A DNA stretch of 31,866 nt. It comes from Nitrospirota bacterium. Its GTDB lineage: Bacteria > Nitrospirota > UBA9217. Positions 1-8,052 of the stretch are shown one piece after another. The position numbers and the translations under genes were made by a program. Within the stretch, counting starts at the first letter, position 1. The number at the start of each line of letters is the position of its first letter. The notes under the pieces were generated by a model. It did no database searches. It was not told where the DNA came from and saw nothing but the letters and a program-made list of their open reading frames with translations. The DNA is taken from positions 1-31,866 of the forward strand of contig JAAXXJ010000002.1 in NCBI GenBank assembly GCA_013334545.1, written 5' to 3'.

Positions 1-65
1 CGTGCATCACCTCAATAGGTATTTTTCAACGGACCGACCGCAGCCGGCATGCTACCGTTCGCGCA

Positions 66-2762
66 TCACTTACCCAGCAACGCGAGGCTCTGCTCCAGCT
101 TATCCCTCATTGCCTTCAGCTCCTCAAGCCGCGCTGTATCTTTCTCAACAACGGCTTTCGGTGCCTTATCCACAAAGCTCTTGTTCGACAACTTCTTGGA
201 GAACATTTCGATATCCTTGGACGTCTTTGCAATTTCTTTCATCAGGCGATCACGCTCCGCGTCTTTATCAATAACCTGGTCCGAAGTGACATAGATCTCT
301 GCACCGCGGATCGTGCCCGTTGACGATCCCTCCGGCTTTGTTGTGTCGAGAGCTATTGCTATGTGTGACAACCCGGATAAAGATGTCACATACCCGGCGG
401 TTTGTTCAAGGTTCTTAACAACATTCTCGTTCTCAGCACGGATGTTCGCCCTGACTCGCTCTCGAGGTGATATATTCATCTCACCGCGGATATTCCTAAT
501 GGAAAGGATTGCATCCATAGGCAAGCGCATGGATTGCTCGATGGCTTCGTCGATATATTTTTCGTCCGACTTTGGGAAGGAGGCTATCATTATCGACTCT
601 TCCTCCCCCCTGATCTTCCTTGGAAGCTTCTGCCAGATCTCTTCCGTAATAAAAGGCATGATCGGATGGAGCAGGCGTAAGGTAGTTTCCAGCGTCATGA
701 CGAGCGTCGTCTGTGCCGCCTTCTTCTGGCTCGACTCTTCATCCTTCAGGGCCGATTTGGAAAGCTCAACGTACCAGTCACAGTATTCGTGCCAGATGAA
801 CTGGTAGAGCGATGAAGCCGCGTCATTGAACCGATACTCGGCGAGGGCGGACTGCACCTCCCGGGTAACGGTGTTCAACCGCGAAACGATCCAGCGGTCA
901 GCAAGCGACGAGTCGTTCGCCAGGATCCGGTCGTTCGGCACGAATCCTTCTTCGAGGTTCATCATAACAAAGCGGCTGGCGTTCCAGATCTTATTCGCGA
1001 AGTTCCGATAGCCTTCGATGCGCTCAGCAGACATCTTGATATCGCGGCCCTGCGCCGCGAACGCCGCGAGCGTGAACCGGAATGCGTCGGTGCCGAACTG
1101 TTCCGTCATCTCCAGCGGGTCGATGACGTTCCCCTTTGACTTGCTCATCTTCTGGCCTTCCGCATCGCGCACCAGCGCGTGAATGTAAACATCGCGGAAC
1201 GGGACCGCCTCCATGAAATGGAGGCCCATCATGATCATCCGGGCCACCCAGAAGAAGATGATGTCGAAGCTCGTGACCAGCACGGAGGTCGGATAGTAGG
1301 TCAAAAGGTCCTTCGTCTTCTCGGGCCAGCCGAGCGTCGAGAAAGGCCAAAGTGCCGATGAGAACCAGGTGTCGAGGACATCGGTCTCCTGGCGGAGGTT
1401 CTTGCTCCCGCACTTCGCGCAGACGGACGGGTCAGTACGGCTTACCGTGATGGCGCCGCAGTCGTCGCAGTACCAAGCCGGGATGCGGTGCCCCCACCAG
1501 ATCTGGCGCGAGATGCACCAGTCCTTGATGTTCCGCATCCAGTCGAAGTACGTGTTCTCCCAGCCCCGGGGATGGAACCGGATGCTGCCGTCCTCTACAG
1601 CCGTGATGGCCGGCGCAGCCAGCGGCCCGGTCTTCACGAACCACTGGGGAGAGAGATACGGCTCGACCACGGTCTTGCAGCGGTAGCACTTTCCGATCGA
1701 ATGGCCATGGTCCTCTGTCTTGATGAGGTAACCACGCTCGCTCAGCAGCTCGACGATAATACCCCGCGTTTTTTTCGCGGGCTTGCCCGCGATCAGCTTC
1801 TGGACATCGGACTGCACATCGGGAATAGCGGACAGGATCTCCGCCCGGTCGTTCAGGATCTTGACCCGCTCGAGGCTCGGCGTCTGGCGCATGCCGGCCT
1901 CGTAGTCGTTGAAGTCATGGGCAGGTGTGACCTTCACGGCGCCGGTCCCGAACTCAAGGTCCACCAGGACGGAATCGCCGACCACCGGTATCTTCCGGTC
2001 CGTCAGAGGAAGGTCGACGGTCTTGCCGATGAGGTCCTTGTACCGCAGGTCCAGCGGATGCACGGCCACGGCCGTGTCTCCCAGCATGGTCTCGGGCCGC
2101 GTTGTTGCCACGGTGAGCCGGATGTTGCCGTCATTGGTGAGTGGATACGCTATGTGGTAGAGCTTCCCCTTTTCCTCCTCGTGCTCCACCTCGATGTCCG
2201 AAAGCGCTGTGTGGCATCGGGGACACCAATTGATGAGCCGCTCGCCCCGGTAAATGAGCCCCTCTTCATAAAGCCGAACGAATACTTCCCGAACGGCCTT
2301 CGAAAGACCTTCGTCCATAGTGAAGCGTTCGCGGTCCCAGTCACAGGACGCGCCGAGCCGCTTAAGCTGGCCGATGATCCTTCCGCCGTACTCTTTCTTC
2401 CACTCCCATACCTTCTCGACGAACGCGTCGCGGCCCATGACATGGCGGTCCACGTTCTCCTTGGCAAGCTTTCGCTCGACCACATTCTGCGTCGCAATGC
2501 CTGCGTGGTCGGTACCAGGCACCCACAGGGTGTTCCTGCCTGACATGCGCATCCACCGCACAAGAATGTCCTGGATGGTGGAGTTCAGAGCGTGGCCTAT
2601 ATGAAGCTGTCCGGTGACGTTCGGCGGCGGTATGACGATCGAGAAGTGCCGGCCTCCTGCGTTCTCATCGGCATGAAAATACTTTTTCTTCAGCCAATAG
2701 TCGTACCAGGCCTGTTCCACCGCTTTCGGTTCATACGACTTTGACAATTCGTTGGAAGACAT
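66..2762 (-). CDS. valS: Valyl-tRNA synthetase (ValRS)
   Basis: Charges tRNA-Val with valine in the cytoplasm; class Ia synthetase of 898 residues, normal length. Seen: the HIGH signature at residues 54-57 (in PPPNVTGQLHIGH), the KMSKS loop at 538-542, and an editing (CP1) domain between them. Cys pairs at 180/183, 359/362, 432/435 and 448/451 look like zinc knuckles. The C-terminal end is a charged coiled coil (roughly 820-898), as in other ValRS. The frame stays open 72 codons further upstream, but that stretch runs through a hairpin repeat and is not ValRS-like. The chosen ATG has GAGGAG ten bases upstream, and the protein then begins MSSNELSKSYEPKAVE as family members do. No clear promoter or T-box was found in the leader. 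A tRNA-Val lies 21 kb away in the same window. Confidence 0.97.
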   Translation of the reverse strand: MSSNELSKSYEPKAVEQAWYDYWLKKKYFHADENAGGRHFSIVIPPPNVTGQLHIGHALNSTIQDILVRWMRMSGRNTLWVPGTDHAGIATQNVVERKLAKENVDRHVMGRDAFVEKVWEWKKEYGGRIIGQLKRLGASCDWDRERFTMDEGLSKAVREVFVRLYEEGLIYRGERLINWCPRCHTALSDIEVEHEEEKGKLYHIAYPLTNDGNIRLTVATTRPETMLGDTAVAVHPLDLRYKDLIGKTVDLPLTDRKIPVVGDSVLVDLEFGTGAVKVTPAHDFNDYEAGMRQTPSLERVKILNDRAEILSAIPDVQSDVQKLIAGKPAKKTRGIIVELLSERGYLIKTEDHGHSIGKCYRCKTVVEPYLSPQWFVKTGPLAAPAITAVEDGSIRFHPRGWENTYFDWMRNIKDWCISRQIWWGHRIPAWYCDDCGAITVSRTDPSVCAKCGSKNLRQETDVLDTWFSSALWPFSTLGWPEKTKDLLTYYPTSVLVTSFDIIFFWVARMIMMGLHFMEAVPFRDVYIHALVRDAEGQKMSKSKGNVIDPLEMTEQFGTDAFRFTLAAFAAQGRDIKMSAERIEGYRNFANKIWNASRFVMMNLEEGFVPNDRILANDSSLADRWIVSRLNTVTREVQSALAEYRFNDAASSLYQFIWHEYCDWYVELSKSALKDEESSQKKAAQTTLVMTLETTLRLLHPIMPFITEEIWQKLPRKIRGEEESIMIASFPKSDEKYIDEAIEQSMRLPMDAILSIRNIRGEMNISPRERVRANIRAENENVVKNLEQTAGYVTSLSGLSHIAIALDTTKPEGSSTGTIRGAEIYVTSDQVIDKDAERDRLMKEIAKTSKDIEMFSKKLSNKSFVDKAPKAVVEKDTARLEELKAMRDKLEQSLALLGK

Positions 2763-2853
2763 GAAGCGCGTTCTCCTCGATGGCCCTACTGCATCTGCCC
2801 GGCAGTTCCGTATGGCGGCGGATGCAGTGACGAAAAGCTGTTCTTTGTTCGGT

Positions 2854-2935
2854 GAATCCAGGGGCGAGCGATTAGATTGACGAATCTGCCCTGAGGCGCA
2901 AAGATTCCCTGCAACTTTCTGCAGGGAGCTTCGAC
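2854..2935 (+). repeat. Dispersed hairpin repeat, copy A
   Basis: The right module carries a perfect 8-bp stem (2906-2913 with 2920-2927, six-base loop) followed by AGCTTCGAC. The left part shares ATCCAGG..CGAGCGATT with the copy at 21515-21626, but its own hairpin is replaced by AGATTGACGAATCT (inverted arms AGATT/AATCT). It lies between the valS start and the end of the upstream receiver gene. Recognised only by similarity to the other copies in this window. Confidence 0.65.
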
Positions 2936-2977
2936 CGCTCACACGACCCTGCACCGGCGGACGCACGGGCATCAACA

Positions 2978-3004
2978 ATAAAAAGAGGGGAACCTGTCCC
3001 CTCT
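2978..3004 (-). terminator. Intrinsic terminator of the chemosensory operon
   Basis: On the minus strand, an 8-bp stem AGAGGGGA/TCCCCTCT (3004-2997 with 2991-2984, five-base loop) is followed by TTTTTATTG. It sits about 40 bases past the stop codon of the last gene of the operon, so it should end the transcript that begins near 10904. Confidence 0.85.
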
Positions 3005-3043
3005 CTCTGTTCCGGACCGTAATGAGAAGCCGCAGGCCTGCGA

Positions 3044-4462
3044 TTACTTGCTTTCCGCCTTGAGCCGCTCGATCTCTTCCCGTATCAGGCGCTCAGCCAG
3101 ATCGGGAATGACCTCCCAGGCGACCCGCTCCAGGATCTCCCGCATGACTTTTTCGATCGACTCCTTGGCAACGTCCTTGAGCATATCGTCAGGCACCCCG
3201 GGGAGCCGGGGCGGAGCCGCGGCCGGTCGCTCTGCAGCCGGCGCCACGGCCGGTCGCTCCGCAGCCGGAGGCGCGGCCGGCGTGACTGCGGCCGGTGGTA
3301 CGAACGTGTAGTCTTCGTGGGGGGCCCTTGATGCCATGTCAAGGGACTCAAAGCTCACAATATCAGGATGCATGTCCGTCGCGCGTGCCGTGCCCCCGCC
3401 AAGCCCAAGACCTTCGCGCATCTCGTCCATTGCCCGTTGGCCCAACGGAAGGGCCTCTTTCGCTTCGTCGGACAACGGTTCGTTGAAGTCGAACGATGGA
3501 GGAGCGGTCGGCTCGGGTCCGGGTGCACCGGCATCGGTCTCAAAAGCCGGTTCGAGTGTCTGCGCCGCGGGTGCTTGAGATATCGCCGGCTCTTTTCCGA
3601 ACAGCCGGTCGGTATCAAAAGACTCGGATGTTGGCAGAGGTCCCGGAGCAGGTTCCGGTCTTTCTTCGGTCATCAGGCCTGCCCATTCATCCCTCGGTTT
3701 CGGAGCTGCCGAAAGATCAGGCAGCCTGGACGTCGCCGGCTTTTCCAGCTCAGGCTCAGGTTCGACTTCGTATTCAGGCTCGACCTCGAACATCTCCTCA
3801 TCGGGCTCAGCAGCCTTCGCAGTCTTTGCAGGCCTGGGAGAATATTGCAGAGCAGGCGCTTCCTTAACTTCCGCCTTGGCGGGCGCTTCTTCGATGATGT
3901 CGAATATGTCCTTCGGTACGGCTTCCCGAGGTTTGGAGGGCGGAACAGGCGCACGCTCCGCGACCGGCCTGTAAGGGGATGGTGGTGCCACGGCCGGTTT
4001 CGGCGGCAGAGCAGGTTCTGCTGCCGGTTTGGATGATGGAATCGGTGCCGCAGCAGACGTCGGCGATGGTGAAGGTCTTTCGGCAGGTGCCGGCGCCGCA
4101 GAAAGGGCCTTTTTTACTTTCCCGATGAGATCCTGGGATTCGAAGGGTTTCGCGATATTGTCCAGAATACCCGCAAGCTTTCCCTTCATGGCATCATAGA
4201 CATCGTCCCGGGACAGCATCAGGATGACGGGGACCTTCGCCAGCGCCGCAGTCTCTCTCAGACGGCCCGCAAGACTGTACCCGTCGATGCGCGGAAGGTC
4301 CACATCGGCCAGCACCACGTCGGGCACGATGCGCGATGCTTCACCGAAGGCGGAGTCGCCGTCGCTGACGCATGTTACTTCATACTCTTTTCCCGAGAAC
4401 AGCATCTCCACGACCTTCTGGATGGTGATGCTTTTGTCGGCAAGCAGGATTTTAACCGGCAT
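3044..4462 (-). CDS. Receiver-domain protein with long Pro/Ala-rich linker and conserved C-terminal helices
   Basis: 472 residues. An N-terminal CheY-like receiver (about 1-122) has the phospho-acceptor Asp53 and Lys105 of the KPF motif, but the usual acidic pair is D9-K10 (LLADKSITIQK), so one metal-binding acid is missing. Residues about 123-418 are a low-complexity Pro/Ala/Glu linker. The last 53 residues are a predicted amphipathic helical segment (MREILERVAWEVIPDLAERL) resembling residues 172-193 of the receiver-PATAN protein at 10981-12285. No DNA-binding or enzymatic output domain is recognised, so output is probably through protein contacts (inference). The ATG at 4462 is chosen over the one at 4477 because AAAGG lies seven bases before it; it overlaps the upstream cheW by 11 bases, suggesting coupled translation. 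Last gene of the operon. Confidence 0.85.
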   Translation of the reverse strand: MPVKILLADKSITIQKVVEMLFSGKEYEVTCVSDGDSAFGEASRIVPDVVLADVDLPRIDGYSLAGRLRETAALAKVPVILMLSRDDVYDAMKGKLAGILDNIAKPFESQDLIGKVKKALSAAPAPAERPSPSPTSAAAPIPSSKPAAEPALPPKPAVAPPSPYRPVAERAPVPPSKPREAVPKDIFDIIEEAPAKAEVKEAPALQYSPRPAKTAKAAEPDEEMFEVEPEYEVEPEPELEKPATSRLPDLSAAPKPRDEWAGLMTEERPEPAPGPLPTSESFDTDRLFGKEPAISQAPAAQTLEPAFETDAGAPGPEPTAPPSFDFNEPLSDEAKEALPLGQRAMDEMREGLGLGGGTARATDMHPDIVSFESLDMASRAPHEDYTFVPPAAVTPAAPPAAERPAVAPAAERPAAAPPRLPGVPDDMLKDVAKESIEKVMREILERVAWEVIPDLAERLIREEIERLKAESK

Positions 4463-4901
4463 GGAATAACCTTTCAAAGTTCAGCAGAATGATTTCCTGA
4501 TCGTCGTCCATTCGGACCCCTTTGACCAGGTTGGGATTGATCCCTTTGATTTCGGCCGGCAGGTCCGTTGGGTCCTCCAGCTGCGCCATCTTCACAATGT
4601 TGTCCACGGTAATGCCGTACGGTCTGTCGCCTTCCTGGAGCAGGATGATGCTCTCGCCCTTCGGCTGCTCATCGCCCGAAGCTGCAGTGAAGCCGATAGG
4701 TCCGGGGCGGGAAATATCCAGCAGCTGCGCGAGATGGAACACCGGGTAGATGGTGCCCCGATACTCCATGATACCCTCTATGTAGGAATAAGCAAGCGGC
4801 ACCGGACGCGAACGCCGCCATCCCAGGATCTCGATGGCCCCCTGTAATTTAACGCCGAAGAGCCGTTCCGCGATCCGGAACAACAGATAGTTGCTCGTCA
4901 T
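4452..4901 (-). CDS. cheW: CheW-like coupling protein (second of two adjacent copies)
   Basis: 149 residues, a single CheW domain with typical strands (YLLFRIAERLFGVKLQGAIEIL, then EYRGTIYPVFHLAQLL and RPYGITVDNIVKMAQLED). Such proteins bridge chemoreceptor tips to the CheA P5 domain in signalling arrays. The start codon overlaps the stop of the upstream cheW by four bases (ATGA), and no good ribosome site is visible, so it is probably translated by coupling. The three CheW proteins in this operon differ clearly in sequence and may have separate partners (inference). Confidence 0.88.
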   Translation of the reverse strand: MTSNYLLFRIAERLFGVKLQGAIEILGWRRSRPVPLAYSYIEGIMEYRGTIYPVFHLAQLLDISRPGPIGFTAASGDEQPKGESIILLQEGDRPYGITVDNIVKMAQLEDPTDLPAEIKGINPNLVKGVRMDDDQEIILLNFERLFHAG

Positions 4902-5308
4902 GGCAGCAACCCGTCCTCGTTCAGGAGGAGCACCAGGTCCTCCCGGTTCCGCAGGATACCGGCGTAATAGTTCATGCTGGGGCTCAGAACGCCTCGCGGC
5001 ATCGGTATCGGCTTTTGCGTCGTTTCCAGGAGCTCTTTCGCCGCGTCGACCAGAAGGCCCAGAACGCCTTTGCTGCTCTTCACGACAAGGAGGCCATCGC
5101 CGGGATGGCCTGGCAACTTCAGGATCTTTTTGAGGTTCACCACGGGGATCAACTTTCCGCGGTAATCGAACTTGCCCTCAAAAATTTCTGACAACTTCTG
5201 GTCCTTCTGGATATTACGCGGCACCGTGATCTCCAGGAGGCTCGTGATCGGGATCGCAAAGCTCTCGCCCTGAAGCAATAATATCAGGAATCGGTTCTTC
5301 TCTTCCAT
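4898..5308 (-). CDS. cheW: CheW-like coupling protein (first of two adjacent copies)
   Basis: 136 residues, CheW domain only: FLILLLQGESFAIPITSLLEI, then GKFDYRGKLIPVVNLKKILKL and GVLGLLVDAAKELLE. Role as a scaffold between receptor and CheA is from the family. It follows cheA by 15 bases and overlaps the next cheW by four. The ribosome site is weak. It aligns only loosely with the neighbouring CheW, so the pair is an old duplication or a recruitment rather than a recent tandem copy. Confidence 0.88.
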   Translation of the reverse strand: MEEKNRFLILLLQGESFAIPITSLLEITVPRNIQKDQKLSEIFEGKFDYRGKLIPVVNLKKILKLPGHPGDGLLVVKSSKGVLGLLVDAAKELLETTQKPIPMPRGVLSPSMNYYAGILRNREDLVLLLNEDGLLP

Positions 5309-5323
5309 ACGGGTGCCGGTTGG

Positions 5324-8047
5324 CTATGCTCGCGCCGCTAGCGTAACGCCGGCGAGAAGCCGCTTCAATGCCTCGATCATTTCCTGCTCTTCGAAGGGCT
5401 TGACGAGGTAATCCTGGGCCCCCATGTCGATTGCTTTTTGCCGGTGTTTCTCTCCGGCCCGGGAGGTCAGCACGATGATCGGGAGGCTTGTGAACACCGG
5501 ATTTCTCTTCATTTCGGCAATGAGGTCGTAGCCATGCATGACCGGCATCTCGAGGTCGGTGATCACCGCATCGTATTTCTGCTTTGCCAGCGTTTCGAGT
5601 GCGTTCATGCCGTCGGTCGCCGTCTCGACTTCGTAGCCACTCCGATCAAGGAAGCGTTGTACGTATTTTCGGATGCTGATGGAGTCGTCGACCACCAGGA
5701 CCCGCGGCTTGTGCAACTGCGCCTCAGCGGAGGATGCCTCTCTGCCGCCTACATAGCTTGCCTTGGTGCTGATGGTCTCTTCACCAAAGAGGTGGGCCAC
5801 GTTCAGGATCAGTCGGACGTCACCTTCTCCGGAGATGGTGGCGCCGGAGAACATCCGAACGTTCTTCAGGTAATCGCCGAGGGACTTCACCACGATCTCT
5901 TCCCGCCCCATGATATCCTCGACCATAAGGGCCATCCGCTTGTCTGCGAGCACCAGGATCAGCGTGGGGTATCGGAAGTCCTCCTCCCGCTTCGGAAGCT
6001 TGCCGACTGTCAGCAGGGTGTTCAGTCGCATGAGCCGCATGAGGGATCCACGGAGGTTAATCATCTCCTCGCCGGCCGCATGCTGGATGTCCTTGTCGGA
6101 GAACCTCGTGGTTTCCTCTACCAGGTTCATGGGTATGGCCACTTCCTGGTCCTTCACCTTCACGATCAGCGCCTGGGCAATAGCAAGGGTGAGCGGAAGC
6201 CTGATGATGAACCGGGTGCCAACGCCTTTTTCCGTCTTGATCTCGATCCGGCCATTGATCTTACCGAGCTGGATCATCACAACGTCCATCCCCACACCCC
6301 GGCCGGACACCTTGCCGACCGCGGCCGCCGTTGAGAATCCCGGACGGAAGATAAGGTTCAAGGCATCGCCGTCGGTCATTGCCTTCGCTTCTCCCGGCGT
6401 GAGAAAACCTTTTTCCACGGCCGTGCGGCGCAGCTGTTCCGGGTCCATTCCGCGGCCGTCATCTTCGATCTGGAGCACGATGCTGCTTCCGTCGTGCCGC
6501 GCCGAGAGGATGAGGGCGCCGCCCGGCTCCTTGCCGAGCCGCGTACGCTCCTCGGGCCCCTCAATGCCGTGGGAAATGGCGTTCCGGACCATGTGCATGA
6601 TCGGGTCGGAGATGATCTCAAAGATCGTCTTGTCGATCTTGGTGTCCCCGCCCGTTACGACCATGTTGATCTTCTTGTTCTCGGCCTGGGCAAGGTCCCG
6701 CACCGGACGCTGGAACAGCTGAAAGAGCCGGTCCATTTCGACCATGCGCGCCTGCGTGATCTCATCCTGAAGGTTGGAGGTGATTGTGGAGATGCGGCTC
6801 GTGTCCAGCTCGAAGGAATCGAAAAAACCGGAGAACTCCGTCATGATCTCGTTGGTGTCGTTCGTGATCTCCGCAAGCTTGCGGGAGAGGAGGTTGAAGT
6901 CGTCGTACCGGTCGAATTCCAGCTCGAAGAAGTCCCCTGACTGGCTGGCGGGTCGCTGCTCGGGCCCGGACAGGGCCGGCGTCTGGAAATTCATCGTGTA
7001 TTCGTACTTCTCCTCGAATTTTCGTATCTCGTGAAGAAGGCGGCTCTGGCTGAAAGCGAGCTCGTCGCGGAGGTTCTTGATCAGGTCCACCTGCCGGGTG
7101 AGCTTGTTGCGGTTCACCACCATCTCGCCGACGAGGTTCATGAGATTGTCAAGCCGTTCGATATTGACCCGGATGAACTGTTTCTCGACCTCGACGGCAT
7201 CTGCGGCGCGCCTGCCGACCCCACGCTTCTCAACGAGGCCCGCTTTCTTGGCATCCTCGAGCTCCTGCCGGAGCGATGCTTCTGCAGCGGCGGCCGCCAC
7301 CGTGGACGGCTGTGTGGTTGTTGCTGCGGGAGGAGTCGGGACGGCCGGCTTAGTCGCCGAAGGAGGCGGTGCCATGACCGGCGCCGTGGGTCTCGGTGTG
7401 ACAGATGCTGCCGGTCGCGGCGCCACGGGCGCTGCTTGTTTTGGTATTGAGGGTTTGGGGGGCGTTATCTGCCTCGAGGCTTCGCCGGTCTCCTCTGCGA
7501 ACGCATTTTCCCAGGCAAGGTCCAGTTCTTCCTTGGACGGCAGCGTTACTGGTTTTTCCGGTGCCTTGCTCACGGGCAGAGCTGCCTGCGGCGGTGGCGG
7601 CGGTGCTGCAGCGGCGACCGTCTCTGCCGGCACTGCTGCGGCTCCACCGCGGAACGTGTCGACAATGGACTTAAAGGACTGGGAGATGTTCTCGATAATG
7701 AGAGGATCTTCAGGTTTCTTCGATGCGATGCCGTCCACCATGAGCTTCACAGCATCAACGCAGTCAAAGAGGAAGTTCAGGGTATCGCGGCTGATCGGAA
7801 TGGACCCCGAGCGGAACAGGCCAAGCATATCCTCGGCCTTGTGGCCGACGTCGCTGACCCCCTGGAAGCCCATCATCGCGGCAGAGCCCTTGAGCGTATG
7901 GGCAGCCCGGAAGAGCTCGTCAATCACAGCCCGGTCGTCAGGTGTCTTCTCCAGGGCGAGCAGACCCGAATTGAGGTTCTGGATATGTTCGCCAGCCTCG
8001 ACCAGGAAGAACTCTATAATACCGGATTTATCAAAGGAGCCTGCCAT
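5324..8047 (-). CDS. cheA: Hybrid chemotaxis kinase CheA, ChpA/PilL-like, with fused receiver
   Basis: 907 residues. Order: Hpt (P1) with phospho-acceptor His50 in RAAHTLKGSA; a Pro/Ala-rich linker (about 135-260) in place of a recognisable P2; dimerisation domain P3 (about 288-450); ATPase P4 with N box around 485-493, G1 DDGRGMD at 529-535 and G2 GRGVGMD at 582-588; CheW-like P5 (about 620-760); and a receiver (780-895) with D787/D788, Asp831 and Lys883. P3 carries an extra segment containing LEFDRYDDFNLLSRKLAE, the hallmark of ChpA/FrzE-type kinases rather than flagellar CheA. The enzyme autophosphorylates at His50 and passes phosphate to receivers; the fused one may be a target or a sink (inference). 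Its start lies five bases after the transducer stop. Confidence 0.95.
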   Translation of the reverse strand: MAGSFDKSGIIEFFLVEAGEHIQNLNSGLLALEKTPDDRAVIDELFRAAHTLKGSAAMMGFQGVSDVGHKAEDMLGLFRSGSIPISRDTLNFLFDCVDAVKLMVDGIASKKPEDPLIIENISQSFKSIVDTFRGGAAAVPAETVAAAAPPPPPQAALPVSKAPEKPVTLPSKEELDLAWENAFAEETGEASRQITPPKPSIPKQAAPVAPRPAASVTPRPTAPVMAPPPSATKPAVPTPPAATTTQPSTVAAAAAEASLRQELEDAKKAGLVEKRGVGRRAADAVEVEKQFIRVNIERLDNLMNLVGEMVVNRNKLTRQVDLIKNLRDELAFSQSRLLHEIRKFEEKYEYTMNFQTPALSGPEQRPASQSGDFFELEFDRYDDFNLLSRKLAEITNDTNEIMTEFSGFFDSFELDTSRISTITSNLQDEITQARMVEMDRLFQLFQRPVRDLAQAENKKINMVVTGGDTKIDKTIFEIISDPIMHMVRNAISHGIEGPEERTRLGKEPGGALILSARHDGSSIVLQIEDDGRGMDPEQLRRTAVEKGFLTPGEAKAMTDGDALNLIFRPGFSTAAAVGKVSGRGVGMDVVMIQLGKINGRIEIKTEKGVGTRFIIRLPLTLAIAQALIVKVKDQEVAIPMNLVEETTRFSDKDIQHAAGEEMINLRGSLMRLMRLNTLLTVGKLPKREEDFRYPTLILVLADKRMALMVEDIMGREEIVVKSLGDYLKNVRMFSGATISGEGDVRLILNVAHLFGEETISTKASYVGGREASSAEAQLHKPRVLVVDDSISIRKYVQRFLDRSGYEVETATDGMNALETLAKQKYDAVITDLEMPVMHGYDLIAEMKRNPVFTSLPIIVLTSRAGEKHRQKAIDMGAQDYLVKPFEEQEMIEALKRLLAGVTLAARA

Positions 8048-8052
8048 AGAGC

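Noticed and set aside
1488..2543. A 351-codon open frame opposite valS
   Set aside because: Shadow of the valS coding strand caused by third-position GC; no recognisable domain or ribosome site.
2763..2978. N-terminal extension of valS by 72 codons
   Set aside because: The extension crosses a hairpin repeat and reaches the terminator of the neighbouring operon; the ATG at 2762 has a good ribosome site and a family-like N-terminus.
2763..3043. T-box or other amino-acid riboswitch upstream of valS
   Set aside because: The leader shows only the hairpin repeat and the neighbour's terminator; no specifier loop or antiterminator was found.
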